Shown in pieces: positions 48,804-59,462 of a stretch of 64,000 bases of DNA. The notes under the pieces are model-generated. The model was not told where the DNA came from. It worked only from the letters and a program-made list of their open reading frames with translations, and did no database searches. Positions within the stretch are counted from its first letter, which is position 1. Every line of letters starts with the position of its first letter. The stretch comes from Leptasterias polaris. Its lineage: Eukaryota > Echinodermata > Asteroidea > Forcipulatida > Asteriidae. Where the stretch lies: NCBI GenBank assembly GCA_037783415.1, contig JAZGTN010000177.1:372001-436000 (forward strand), given 5' to 3'. Position numbers and translations under genes: made by a program.

Positions 48804-51800
48804 TCATTTATCAATTACTACAGTATGTACATATCTACTTGGCCACCGAACGTGACGTCCAGAACGAGTAATTCTTTCTGGTTTTACTTCAGGTGCACTG
48901 GTTGCTGGTGGTTGTTTCTTAACATTAGGGGTTGTTGTCGGTATTGACTCTGAGTCAATATGAGCAACCTTTAATCTATCAATGCTCACTGAATCATGTT
49001 TGCCCCTTTTCTCGATTATAAAGAATTTACTCTTTCTGTCAATGACACGGTACGAGCCTTGGTAAGGTGGTTGCAATGGTTTCTTGACAGAATCTACGCG
49101 TACAAACACATGGGTACATGAACGTAAATCTGTATGAATATGACTTGTGCGTTGATTAGGCCTTGTAGATTGTGGTTTTAGTTCAGACATTTGTCGACGC
49201 AAACGATCGACATACTTGGCTGGATCTAGACTATCAATATTTTTGACAGGAACTAAAAGTTCACCAGGTAATCTAAGAGTGGATCCAAAAACTAACTCAG
49301 CAACGCTACAACCTAGATCAACTTTTAGAGATGAACGGATACTTAGTAATATTAGTGGAAGTGATTCAGTCCATCTGTTAGGTTCGCTCTGCGTTTTAAA
49401 AGCAGATTTAAGTTGTCAGTGGAAACGTTCCACTAATCCATTTGCTGCTGGATGGTACGCAGTAGTACGAATGTGTTTGCTGCCTATTAATTGTGAAAGT
49501 TGTTGGAACAAGTTTGATTCGAACTGTCTACCTCTATCTGTGGTTATTATTGCGGGTACACCAAACGTAGCTATCCATTTTTCAGTGAATGCTTTTGCTA
49601 CAGTTTCAGCTGTAATGTTAGGAATGGGTACTGCTTCAGGCCACCTTGTAAATCGGTCTATGCATGTAAGTAGCAACAACTATTGGATGGGGGTAAAGGA
49701 CCAACAATGTCAATGTGTACGTGACTAAATCGAGCGTCAGGTGTTGCAAAGGTACCTATCGGAGTCACTGTGTGACGATGTACCTTGGCACGTTGACACT
49801 GAATACAATGTTTGGTCCAAGTTCTGACATCTTTGTTAATTGATGGCCATACGAATCTTTGAGTAATTAGACGCTGTGTTGCTCTAATACCAGGATGAGA
49901 TAGATTGTGTATCGAATCAAAAATGTTACGTCTGAATTCTGGTGTGATGTATGGACGTGGATGTCCAGTAGATGTACATGTATTACAAATTATGGTATTC
50001 TGTGAAGTGAGAATAGGCACCTCTTCGAATTGAAGACTAGACGCTTCACGTAGCTTACATAGCTCTGGGTCTGTCTTTTGCTGAAGGGCGATTTGGTCAA
50101 AATTCACATCACTACCAGGAAGACTAGAATGAGTAACTAAACTGACATCATATCGTGATAGAGCATCTGCTACAAGGTTTGCTTTACCCTTAATGTAACG
50201 GATGTTTGTACTGAACTGAGAAATAAAGTCTAAATGACGTACTTCTCTTGGCGAGTATCTATCAGGCTTTGCATTAAAAGCATATATAAGCGGCTTATGG
50301 TCAGTCAAAATATAGAAATGACGACCTTCCAAAGCATGCTTAAAATGGCGTATGGCTAAATATACAGCCAGCAACTCACGACCAAAAGTACTGTATCTAG
50401 TCTCTGCTGGTTGTAAACGTTTTGAGAAAAATGAAATTGGTCTCATTACGCCGTTTTCACATTGCTGTAATACACCGCCAACTGCAAGGTTGGATGCATC
50501 TACCATTAGACATAGAGGTAGGTCTACAGCTGGGTGCACTAACAGAGTAGCTTCTGCTAGAGTAGATTTTGCTCTTTGGAAAGATGACAATTCATATTCA
50601 GCAAGTAAAATTGCTTTGTTTTTTGACTTGCAAGACAGCATGTCTGTCAAGGGTTGCAAAATATCAGCACAATGTGGGATGAAACGTCGATAAAAATTTA
50701 TCAATCCCAGAAATTCTCTCAATTTGCGGAGTGAATTGGGTACTGGAATATCTTGGATTAAAACTTCACCTTATTTTCCAAAGGTTTGATACCATGACAG
50801 TCAAAATGGTGGCCTAAGAAATCAAGACTAACTTTGAATTCACATTTACTAGGGTTAATTACAACTCCGTATTCTCGTAAACGGTCAAAAAGCAACCTGA
50901 GATGATATTCATGTTGTTGCTCATTTTCACTTGCAATCAACAAATCATCAATATAAGCATAGGTAAAGTCAAGGCCGTATAATACCTGATCAATAAATCT
51001 TTGAAATGTTTGTGCAGCATTTCTCAACCCAAAAGGCATTCTTAACACGTTGACTGCCGGTCATAAATTCGTAGGGGCATCCCATTTGCCAAGCATCTAA
51101 GTGTGGTGCGCATGCGCGCATACCAAATAGGTATTTTTTTGGGTGTCTACATGTTGTAGCATACAAATTCTGATGTGTCCTCACCACTGCCAGAAGCGTA
51201 TTCGGTGCGTTCTCAGCGATGCCAGTGTATTCATTTCACTATACAAAAGCCTTTCATTCTCTACGAGTATACTCGTAGTGGCAGAATCCGTTACACCTGT
51301 TACTACGAATATACTCGTAGGCGGCAGTCAACGAGTTAAATACTCAAAAAGTCCAAAGGGTGTAGTTATTGCCGTTTTTGGTATATCTTCGGGTTCAACA
51401 GGTAGACTGGTGGTAAGCTTTGACTAGATCAACTTTACTGAAAATCTTTTTGCCATGTAAGGTTGATGCAAAATCATGAATGTGGGGAATTGGGTACCTA
51501 TCGGGTACTGTGGCATTATTTAAAGCACGATAGTTACCGCAAGGTCTCCAATCACCAGTTTTCTTAGGTACCATGTGCAAAGGTGAAGACCATGGGCTTT
51601 TTGAGGGACGAATTATTCCCAAGTCCAGCATGTGATTAAATTCTGCTTTGGCTATATGTAACTTGTCCGAGGACAATCGTCTGGGACGTGCATTCACTGG
51701 TGGGCCAGTGGTGGTAATATGGTGCGTGACATTGTGTTTTACAGGATGCTCTTGATAATTCGGCCGAGTTATATCTGAATACTCTCTAAGTAAAAGAGTG

Positions 51801-52210
51801 ACGCCATTGCTATCTGGTATGGCAAATACAGGGCTTGGTGAAACTATTGACGATTTGCAGCCTGAAACGTTTAATGCAGTTACTGTATCGATTAGTTTAC
51901 GATTTTTAACATCGACTGCTAAAGAGAAATGCCTTAGGAAATCTGCACCGAGTATTGGTATAGGCACAGATGCGATGATAAAAATCCATTTATACGATCG
52001 CCTTAAACCTATGTCTAAAGTCATTGACCTTTCTCCGTAAGTTGATATTGGAGTCTTATTAACTGCCTGCAATGTATATGGGCTACTATTCTGTTTATCC
52101 CTAATGCTAGGTGGTAAAACACTCACTTCGGCACCAGTGTCGATCAAAAATTTAGTACCAGTGAATTTGTCGGTTACATAAAATAGACGGCTTTTGGATT
52201 GGCCAGACAA
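48804..52210 (-). pseudogene. Gypsy Pol: protease, RT, RNase H, integrase (broken)
   Basis: Order on the minus strand: aspartic protease ([14 protein letters not shown], near 52145), RT ([20 protein letters not shown] near 51510; MPFGLRNAAQTFQRFIDQ; catalytic AYIDDLLIA near 50955), RNase H (LMVDASNLAVGGVLQQ and ILTDHKPLIYAF), integrase with HHCC part (HNLSHPGIRATQ ... CIQCQRAK) and core ([27 protein letters not shown], with NGLVERFH as the Glu), and a C-terminal tail to 48804. Defects: a frameshift at about 51400, a MITE at 51046-51335, breaks near 50740 and 49670, and a stop near 49415. Order RT-RH-IN identifies Ty3/gypsy. Confidence 0.93.
51046..51335. mobile_element. TTAA-flanked (piggyBac-type) MITE inside the gypsy RT
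   Basis: 290 bp bounded by TTAA on each side (51042-51045, 51336-51339). Ends CACGTTGACTGCCG and, reversed, CTCGTTGACTGCCG. The interior repeats CTACGAGTATACTCGTAG-like palindromes. Removing it with one TTAA makes the RT reading frame continuous across the site, so the target was precise. Confidence 0.93.
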
Positions 52211-52236
52211 ACTCGTCGTCCCTAGATGCTGGCGTT

Positions 52237-53091
52237 TTAGTTTCCCTCATTAGTTAGTCTATTTGAGTTTGATTCATGATATGAACATGGTTTGACACAT
52301 TTGGTTGCTTTGTCTCCGAATCGCCAATGGTACCAACATTCCGAACCTGCCCGTGGCACGTCGCTAGACTGCCTGGATGGACTTCGGTACTTTTTATTCC
52401 TTTTAGAGCGATCTCTGCTACGACTATGCCTATTCTGTTGGCTACCTGTAACTAGGTCTTGCACTAATGTCGTTAGTTGGTTAATTTGTGCTTGCAATTT
52501 GCCAAATTTTTCCTCAATTGCTTGTGGTTGTGTATCTGAGCAAGCGGCTACTGTACAAGCGGCTACTGCAGGTGATGGGGATGCCACTTCGACAATTTTA
52601 TCAGCTATTACAGCTAATTGTTCAAGATCCACATCATCACTTGAGGATGCTAGAATTAAGTGTACGTTTTGAGGCAAACGTTGCAGGAACAATTGTCTCA
52701 AAATACTATTTTCTAGTTTATTTTCCCCTAGAAGTTGCTTCATTCGTCGAAGAAGTTGGGAAGGCTTTTTATCGCCAAGCTCTTCAGAAATTAGCAATTG
52801 ATGTAGTCGTTTTTGCTCGGATTCAGAAGTGCGTTTGATAAGTTCTGACTTTATTATATCATATTGATCAACCGTAGGGGGATCTATAAGTAAATCTCTT
52901 ACTTCCTGTGCAATTTCTGGTTGAAGTGACGATACTACATAAGCAAATTTAGTAGATTGGCTAGTAATATTTCTGGTTTGGAACTGTGCCTCTACTTGGG
53001 CGAACCATATTGTTGGATCTTTCGGCCAGAAAGGTGGTAATTTGAGACTTACGGCTGCCAGTGGCACTGAAGTCTCAGGTGGTTTAGCCAT
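52237..53091 (-). CDS. Gypsy Gag polyprotein (intact)
   Basis: 284 codons. The N-terminal capsid-like part has [20 protein letters not shown] and [20 protein letters not shown], then [20 protein letters not shown] and [11 protein letters not shown], the pattern of gypsy Gag proteins of invertebrates. The C-terminus is basic ([20 protein letters not shown]) and ends with [18 protein letters not shown], a Cys/His cluster that departs from the usual CCHC knuckle. Starts 335 bp inside the 5' LTR. Confidence 0.9.
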   Translation of the reverse strand: MAKPPETSVPLAAVSLKLPPFWPKDPTIWFAQVEAQFQTRNITSQSTKFAYVVSSLQPEIAQEVRDLLIDPPTVDQYDIIKSELIKRTSESEQKRLHQLLISEELGDKKPSQLLRRMKQLLGENKLENSILRQLFLQRLPQNVHLILASSSDDVDLEQLAVIADKIVEVASPSPAVAACTVAACSDTQPQAIEEKFGKLQAQINQLTTLVQDLVTGSQQNRHSRSRDRSKRNKKYRSPSRQSSDVPRAGSECWYHWRFGDKATKCVKPCSYHESNSNRLTNEGN

Positions 53092-53407
53092 AATTATCTA
53101 AACAAACTTATCAACAAATGTTAAATCATTTACTCCAGCGGCTAATCTTACTATAATTTGATCAGAAGTATTGTAACTGTGGAGTTTACGAATGCCTGGA
53201 CAAACAAGGTTATAAATCTTAGCACCACGAATTGAAATTATATCAACAGTGAATGAACAATCTGGTAACTTAGGATACTTCGGTATCTAATAAAATTGTG
53301 TGCTCTAGAATCGGCCAGAAATAAACATCGAATCATCACCAATTATTAATGAAGAATATTTCTTCCTTATGACTACAGTTAATAAATATACAAGTACAAT
53401 TTAGTTT

Positions 53408-53424
53408 GAATGTCGGGATCACCA
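53408..53424 (-). other. Gypsy tRNA primer binding site
   Basis: Reads TGGTGATCCCGACATTC on the minus strand, two bases inside the 5' LTR. It starts with TGG as required to pair with a tRNA CCA end. The tRNA species was not determined. Confidence 0.75.
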
Positions 53425-53794
53425 GTTATAGGGTGAATGGTTACTTTAACTATTCTTACCCTACTTCTGCGTCTTGGGTGACTAACTGGCCTCCTGTTGA
53501 CGATGTTATTACGCTGGTCCGTTACACTCCAGTCAAAAATAATGTGGTTTAATTTATTTACAACTTATCTATAGTAATTATGCCTAGAGAAAATACCTAA
53601 AAGACTATGGTGTCCTCAAGGTTGCTGTCTAGGAGTGATTTACTGCCAATTCAGTTCCCAACCATCCTTTGGACGACCATCTAAAAGCTAACCCTAAATA
53701 AATTACAACTAGCTAACATGAGGAGCTAACTTGTCTCTCTTGAAAGCTGGAGAAGAGTGAGAGAGTCTTTGCCTCCATGGGTTTTTTATATGCC

Positions 53795-53802
53795 TACATG
53801 TA
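53795..53802. other. TACATGTA footprint-like insertion in the 5' LTR
   Basis: GCC-TACATGTA-TGTACAAC here, GCC-TA-TGTACAAC in the 3' LTR (48536-48537). LTRs are identical at integration, so the difference arose afterwards. Confidence 0.95.
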
Positions 53803-53871
53803 TGTACAACAAATAAAGGATTAGGGTATGCTCTATGCATACACAAAAGAAGTTAACTAAATGCCTTTATA

Positions 53872-53880
53872 TACATTGTA
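53872..53880. other. TACATTGTA footprint-like insertion in the 5' LTR
   Basis: TATA-TACATTGTA-ACACTTGG here, TATA-TA-ACACTTGG in the 3' LTR (48607-48608). Seven extra bases at a TA. Confidence 0.93.
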
Positions 53881-54360
53881 ACACTTGGGGTTTTTGGGCT
53901 CTTCCTAGCTAAAGTAGAGAGTCCATTGTGATTATTCACAGTTGACATTCCAAGTACAGTTACACAAAAAGGAAAGGCAACAGCTGTTAATGGAATTTCA
54001 CTACAGTTCAATATTCACAAAAATCATAACTCCTGAATCACAAATTTGATTTTTCTTCATACACATCATTCGAAAGGTCTTTACAAACTAAGTAAATGTT
54101 TCACTGATATGACCCCGTTTTGACCTTGTCTTCCAGTTCAAACCAGAAGTTGAAACAAAATACTATTAAAAAGCCATTGTTTCAGGTTGAAAGGTAAAAT
54201 TATGTCATCATTTACATCATTCAAGAACTACTTGTTTTTTTAACATAATAAAAATTGAATTTCTAGTTTTATTTTGGTTTTGGCAATGGTTCAACAGTAC
54301 ATAGGTAAATCACTCTTGGATTGAGGGCCCCCTGACAAGTTAGTTTTTATTGAATTTTAA

Positions 54361-54396
54361 TGAGGTCTCGGTCTCGGTCTCGGTCTCGGACTGTAA

Positions 54397-54438
<42 letters not shown>

Positions 54439-54475
54439 TGTCTCGGAAGATCAGGTCTCGGTCTCGGTCTCAGAC
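54361..54475 (+). repeat. GGTCTC hexanucleotide array, right arm
   Basis: Imperfect (GGTCTC)n just inside the right hAT end. An apparent Ser/Val open frame over it is compositional. Confidence 0.9.
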
Positions 54476-54509
54476 TTTGAGGTCTTGACTACAACACTGG
54501 TACGTATGT

Positions 54510-55185
54510 GTAACTGGAGGCCAGTAATCCTGAAAGCATCACCCCAAAAAGTGAAGCTAGCCCTTCCAGTGTTTTTGTGTGAGAGGTCACTGACACAGGA
54601 GGTATGGTTCTTGCTGACGCCTCACCGATGACATTCCAGAAGAGGTGCCAGCTGAGGCAGACCCACTCACTAACTCTTGCTCTTTTTGTGGTATCTGAAT
54701 GTATGCATTATTTTAATTGAGTGTGGAAGCTTAGGGCTCAGAAAAATTTGCATTTGTATGATTAACAAGTAAGGAAGTACCACAAAACAACACAGAAAAC
54801 TTATGACCTTACTGCTTTGCAAACTACAAAGGAACCCAGAACCCAAAGCTTGTCGACCTTTTTTTACATGATACGATGCAAATATGGCCTCTCCTGGAAA
54901 ATCTGTAGAGGGTACAATTTATTGCTGCACCAGAGAGGCATGGATCATTAAAGACTATGCATTAAGCTGTGGCTGACCATAACACTTGTATACTACATGT
55001 ATTTGTATCAATTTTATTGACTGCCCACACACAAATCACTTCTTCTACATATAAAACACTTTAGAGTTTGCCCACACACAATGAAATCCCTGATTTTTTT
55101 CTGTCTGAAATATAAATATATCTGTCATGGTGACATTTCGTAGGACAATACAATTTTTATGGAAGTGGTCAAATGAAATTTTGAA
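54510..55185. other. Intergenic or intronic, nothing recognised
   Basis: A stop-free stretch at 54615-54690 reads LTDDIPEEVPAEADPLTNS on the plus strand but lacks supporting splice sites. No repeats identified. Confidence 0.4.
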
Positions 55186-55189
55186 GCCG

Positions 55190-55920
55190 TCACAACAGTA
55201 ATATGAAGACATAGGAAAAGATTTCTTGGTGTTGTCGCAAACTTGTCGTACGACAATCCCACGACAGTAGTGCGACAAACATGACCTTTCATGGTCCATT
55301 ATCAGGTGTAAAAGTCAAGCTACTGTCATGATACTGTCGTGCGACAGTCGTACTACTGTTGTACTACAGTCGTGATACTGTCGCAGCTATTTCGTATAAA
55401 ATTTGCCAGGTATATAACGGTGCCAGCGTGTTTCGGTTTCGTTCTCACTCAAGTTTTTGTACAGTCCACATGTCAGAGACAAGCTTTAAATTTACAAATG
55501 GCACCAACGAAGAAACCAGCTTTTACACCCCTCCAGATATGGGAGAATAACGCACAAGGTAATTGCGATTAGCTTGCAAATGTCATGTGAAATTCGTTCA
55601 ACATTTGTACTACATTCGCATGAAATTTCATTTTGTACGTATCACACGAATGTTGTCTGATTGTCGTGGTGTTTCGTGGTAAAGTCGTACAAATAACACC
55701 AAACTTTTCCCCTCCTATAGGCAGGTCAGTTTCGCACAACTGTCGTAGGAAATTTGTACGAAGGTTTCACGACATAACACGACACTACTTTGACAAAAAG
55801 CCAACAAATATTCGTGGAGTGAAAATAAAGTAGTTCTAATTTTAAGACAGGACAGATTTGTTGTCGTAAAACATCAAAGAAATACGACACGAAACCTCCT
55901 CTTTTCTGTCGTGAACCTGC
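55190..55920. repeat. Cluster of TCGT(G/A)CGAC-type palindromes around a TATA-like box
   Basis: GTCGT/ACGAC/GTCGC motifs occur roughly 20 times in 730 bp, some as perfect palindromes (TTGTCGTACGACAA at 55242, CTGTCGTGCGACAG at 55327). In the middle is TATATAAC (about 55411), followed by short open frames beginning MSETSFKFTNGTNEETSFYT and MAPTKKPAFTPLQIWENNAQ in different frames. Could be a transposon with dense terminal binding sites, or a regulatory array. Unidentified. Confidence 0.45.
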
Positions 55921-56109
55921 ATATTCCTATCGAGGTCCCATTGTGACTGCTTGTTTCGAGATAAACTTATCACAGTATTCTATTTTTACACACAGAATAC
56001 TGTGATTTGAAAGGATTTTACAAAGAGTGTTAGGTACAGAAGTTATCTGTTGGTAACAGAGGAGTTTAAAGGAGTTTGAAAAGTTCTCACTTGGTATTAT
56101 TATATTTAA

Positions 56110-56285
56110 GAACAAACACTTGATTGGTTTAAATTATGGTTATGTTTTATTATCAAAAAGTATGCGTTAATGAAGCAAAATCAGATCCAGTTGCTCTTAA
56201 TTGCGGAGTCCCGCAAGGTTCTGTTGCAAGACCCAATTCTTTTCTCCATATATTTGTCTGGATTAACACACATTTTTCAATTAAT
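56110..56285 (+). pseudogene. LINE RT fragment
   Basis: The plus strand reads KSDPVALNCGVPQGSVARPN then SFLHIF, matching the RT motif SGVPQGSVLGPILF of CR1/jockey-like LINEs. Only this motif region survives. Confidence 0.65.
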
Positions 56286-56289
56286 TAGG

Positions 56290-57980
56290 TGTTACCTATC
56301 ACGCGCGCACAGAAATGGCGACCGCGACCTTCTGCTTGTTTCGCGATAAACTTATTGGTGTTTTTACCTACGGAATACTGTGATCTGAAAGGATTTTACA
56401 AAGGGTGTTACATGTAGGTACAAAACTTATCAGTTGGTAACAGAGGCATTCGTTTTCATTTCTAAAGGTATGTTGTGATTATTTTCAATCATTTTGTAGC
56501 TTTGTTTGACAGAACAGTTGAGAAAACTTGTTTGCACAACTTTCCACGTAACAAGCATTTACTTCATGCGCAAACAATGTTTTCAATTTTTTTTTGATAT
56601 ATCTCTTATGTTTCCAACCTCAAAGCTTCAGTTTAGTCACGCAAACAAATCAACTGTGAAAATTATTTAAAAGATAATTTCATCCTCACAACATAAAATC
56701 ACAACAACAGTTACAGTATCTGAGGTTTTCTAGGTACGGCTGAAAATAGTGTGAGTTTCCGAGGCACGGTGATGAGTGAATGACGCTATGTTTGATAATG
56801 CTTGAGTGCTGAAGAGTTAAATCTCAATGTCTAGATAAGAACTTAAGCCTAAAAAAATAGGGTAGGTAGGTAGTGTTTTTATTTTATTTTTTAATACAAT
56901 TGAAGAGAAACAGAGAGAAACGGTTTCAAACATATTTATAACTGATTTCTATAGACTTTAATTAGTAAATTTCTTCCCTTGAAAAAATAAAAATATCCAG
57001 GGTACATGTACAGCATGTAGGCCCCTGTTTTAGGGTAGGTCGGGTTACGCAACATAAAAATTTTTTTTTTAGGCCTTAGCAATGGTGCCATGATGGCGTC
57101 ATCGGTTTTCAAATCTGGCTCAATAACATTAAATCTTTGCATTAATTGTCTGTGAATGTTTGATGTATGAAAGTTCTTTATATCTGTTTGTGACCTTATT
57201 TGACCTGGCTTCCTGTCCAAACTAGAAGTTGAAAAATGTATATCATCGGGTCAGCAACAACTTAACAAGGTTGAATCTCATATTTTTGGTAAAATTGAGT
57301 AAGAATATATATAAAAGGTGCTTTATTTTTGTCTAAATAAACTGTAACAGTTTCAATTTTGTCAAAAAAAGTAATTAAAAAGATACAGGTCATTAACAAC
57401 TAATGACGTAATAATCCATTAACATGTTATAGTGCAACAAAGTCGTATCTCAGACATACATGTACATGTACTGAGAATTATGACGTTTTTCCTCATTTAT
57501 TGCACGCGATGCAGGTTTGTGCAACAAGGCCGTAACTCCAAGATACATGTACAACCTTTTGACCAGTCAAAAACCGGTCTTATCTACATGTACAATTTTC
57601 ATGGTAATTAAGGGATAAAACTTGTTTCAAAGGTAATTAAGTGTGTATATCACATGTTTTTTAAATTATAAATGTCTTCATATATGTACATGTAATTCTT
57701 AAGTACAAATGGACTTGTCTCAACCAGTGATTGTTTAAAACGTCCCCAAACCTTTAAAAGATATCTACTCATAACTGCAAGTGGAGTTACGACCTTGTTG
57801 CACATGAAGCTCTTTTTAACTGTTTACTGGTTTTTATGTTCATATTTATGCCTTTATTTTTACTGTCATTCTACAAACACTGTATTTCTAGTTATCATTG
57901 TTATACTGATGATATTCAAATTCGTGTTTCATTTCTGCCCAACCAAGTTGAGGCAGTTAATAACATTCAGTAACTTGAAG
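56290..57980. other. Dispersed-repeat remnants, no gene recognised
   Basis: A stretch at 56316-56460 repeats sequence from 55935-56070 (TGCTTGTTTCGAGATAAACT versus TGCTTGTTTCGCGATAAACT, GGATTTTACAAAG, GTTGGTAACAGAGG), i.e. a direct duplication some 380 bp apart. Many TACATGTA octamers occur (57003, 57471, 57545, 57590). Confidence 0.5.
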
Positions 57981-57985
57981 CTTGT

Positions 57986-58160
57986 ATAGACCTTATGCAT
58001 TGACGTCACCAAGCCGCCATCTTAGAGGTAAACTGATGATGAAACAATGGAAACGCGCTGATTTGTACACGCGGCACACAGGACTGGCCAATGAACATCT
58101 TCCTTTTGACCTCTAGGCGAGGGCGCCCTACTCAAATGACGCCATATGCATAAGGTCTAT
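57986..58160. mobile_element. Small MITE with ATAGACCTTATGCAT ends
   Basis: 175 bp with 15-bp perfect terminal inverted repeats (57986-58000, 58146-58160). TGACGTCA lies just inside the left end. Target duplication uncertain, possibly TA. Confidence 0.7.
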
Positions 58161-58545
58161 TGGATATGTCACAGCTCCTGAAACAATCAGTTCGGGTCAG
58201 ATCACTTGACTACATGTGTATATGCCAAACTATTACAACAGTCAGACGTCTGATTTGTATATTCACCTAGATATTCCGTTGTCACAGGCAACCAACTACC
58301 ATGCTACATGTACATGCATGCCTCGTTTTACCCATACAAAGAGTTAGAGGTGGTACAATGTACTGGAAATCATGATTGAAATCCCCCTTTTCCGGGGATT
58401 ATTGTGTAATCCCTGATTCAAGACCTTTGTCCAAGTTCTTTTATACAAATGTGGCTTACAAGAATGGATGAGCTGCCGCCGTTTTGTAGCATTGTATTCA
58501 GCTCAATGAGAGGTAAGTCTGAGTGTTCTGAGATTCCAGTATACC

Positions 58546-58830
58546 ATGGCAGATTATCGGCCATGGTTTATGATTCAAGGTGAATGCATACTCAAATTTT
58601 CTCAAATGAGAACAACAAATCCTGGTGGTACATGTAATTATAAGAACTGTCGTCGTCTTTCCTTTGTCAACTCAAGGTTTCATTGTGGAAACGATATTTT
58701 CAAAGAAAATTATTACTCATTTTTGCAGGACGCTCCGAAAAATAGTAATGCACAGAGGCATAGTATTAATTTTGAAAACGTACGTGAAGTGATTAATTAT
58801 GATGAATCCGAGTTGTTACTCACTGGTTGA
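58546..58830 (+). CDS. Uncharacterised 94-codon open frame
   Basis: Begins MADYRPWFMIQGECILKFSQ and contains NYKNCRRLSFVNSRFHCGND and SINFENVREVINYDESELLL. Just upstream at about 58514 is a good donor (GAGAG|GTAAGT) preceded by MDELPPFCSIVFSSMR, and at 58545 an acceptor-like TTCCAG, so two short exons are conceivable. No family recognised. A LINE tail follows directly, so it could be LINE-associated. Confidence 0.3.
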   Translation: MADYRPWFMIQGECILKFSQMRTTNPGGTCNYKNCRRLSFVNSRFHCGNDIFKENYYSFLQDAPKNSNAQRHSINFENVREVINYDESELLLTG

Positions 58831-58854
58831 AAACAGCAGTTACAGCAGCTTAAG

Positions 58855-59165
58855 AAGATTTTCCTTTCATAACTATAATGTAGGTTATTCTGTTATTCAT
58901 CTGTTATTCATCTGTTATTCATCTGTCTAAATCTTGTAGAAATCTTGATGTCATGTTCACAACCTTGTTTCTTCCCATATAGATTTTGGTAATTCACTTC
59001 TTAACAAGCACATTTACAAAAATTGCTTGATACAGCAGCTCGCATAGTTATGCTTACAAATTGTAGAACACATGACACCTGTGTTGCACTCTCTTCATTG
59101 GCTACCTGTCAATTTTTATATTATGTTTAAATTACTTCTACTTGTGTTTAAATGTGTCTATGCAT
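58855..59165 (+). pseudogene. CR1/L2-like LINE, C-terminal fragment
   Basis: The plus strand reads LDYGNSLLNKHIY-like sequence, then PVLHSLHWLPVNFYIMFKLL and LLVFKCVYAW, corresponding to DYGNSLL...ITPVLxSLHWLPVxxRIxFKxLLLxYK. An 11-bp unit TGTTATTCATC is repeated three times just upstream (58889-58921). Confidence 0.8.
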
Positions 59166-59170
59166 GGCAT

Positions 59171-59280
59171 GTCATGGCCAAGTGATCTAGTTCACCGGAC
59201 CAAAGCTCTGTTGTAAGCAGCAGAGTGTGAGTTCGAATCCCAGTCATGACACTTGTGCCCTTGAGCAAGGCACTTAAAGG
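59171..59280 (+). mobile_element. tRNA-derived SINE, head fragment
   Basis: Matches the SINE at 13.9 kb from the A-box region (ATGGCCAAGTGAT, degenerate) through GAGTTCGAATCCCAGTC (B box) to GAGCAAGGCACTTAA, where TTAAAGGGACAC begins different DNA. The break at TTAA suggests another TTAA-targeted insertion, whose right end I did not find. Confidence 0.75.
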
Positions 59281-59430
59281 GACACACCGGCTCCGTTGGG
59301 CTATTTTGGCTACAAAATAGACTTAAACATGACTCCAAAGGTCTTCCTGGAATGGAGAAGAACGGTTCCTAAAAGAAACCATCAATTTTGGCCGTTTTTG
59401 AGCATTTTTCAAATAACGAAGGTCACATGG

Positions 59431-59462
59431 GTTATCCGAACCACATTTTTGGTTCGGATAAC
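59431..59462. repeat. Perfect 12-bp-arm hairpin
   Basis: GTTATCCGAACC (59431-59442), 8-base loop, GGTTCGGATAAC (59451-59462), within a short plus-strand open frame of unknown identity (59296-59604). Confidence 0.9.

Larger units (their letters stand above)
48135..54005 (-). mobile_element. Ty3/gypsy LTR retrotransposon, structurally complete, coding broken
   Basis: Two LTRs (48135-48733 and 53427-54005) flank gag and pol on the minus strand, with a GTTC target duplication outside (48131-48134 and 54006-54009). Primer site and purine tract are in place. Gag is intact. Pol has frameshifts, stops and a MITE inserted in RT. The few LTR differences (small indels, some substitutions) suggest a fairly recent insertion. 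It sits inside a hairpin repeat, inside a hAT element, right of the first visible COG6 exon. Confidence 0.96.
53427..54005 (-). repeat. Gypsy 5' LTR
   Basis: Same ends as its partner. It differs mainly by indels, including TACATGTA (53795-53802) and TACATTGTA (53872-53880) where the 3' LTR has just TA. Confidence 0.95.
47061..54499. mobile_element. hAT-type element with 8-bp target duplication, enlarged by nested insertions
   Basis: Left end CAGTGTTG (47061) and right end CAACACTG (54499) are inverted and each followed inward by GGTCTC hexanucleotide arrays (47069-47210 and 54361-54475). The 8-bp flank GTACGTAT is identical on both sides (47053-47060, 54500-54507), so the two ends belong to one insertion although 7.4 kb apart. 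Inside lie a hairpin-repeat copy and, within that, a complete Ty3/gypsy element (48135-54005); without the latter the hAT is about 1.57 kb. No hAT transposase is seen. Confidence 0.88.

Noticed and set aside
49216..49728. Plus-strand 170-codon frame
   Set aside because: Antisense shadow of the gypsy integrase on the minus strand.
47069..54475. Two independent GGTCTC microsatellites
   Set aside because: They sit at the inverted ends of one hAT element with matching 8-bp flanks, so they are its two arms.
54510..54700. A host exon reading LTDDIPEEVPAEADPLTNS
   Set aside because: No pyrimidine-rich acceptor or clear donor, and frames around it are closed.
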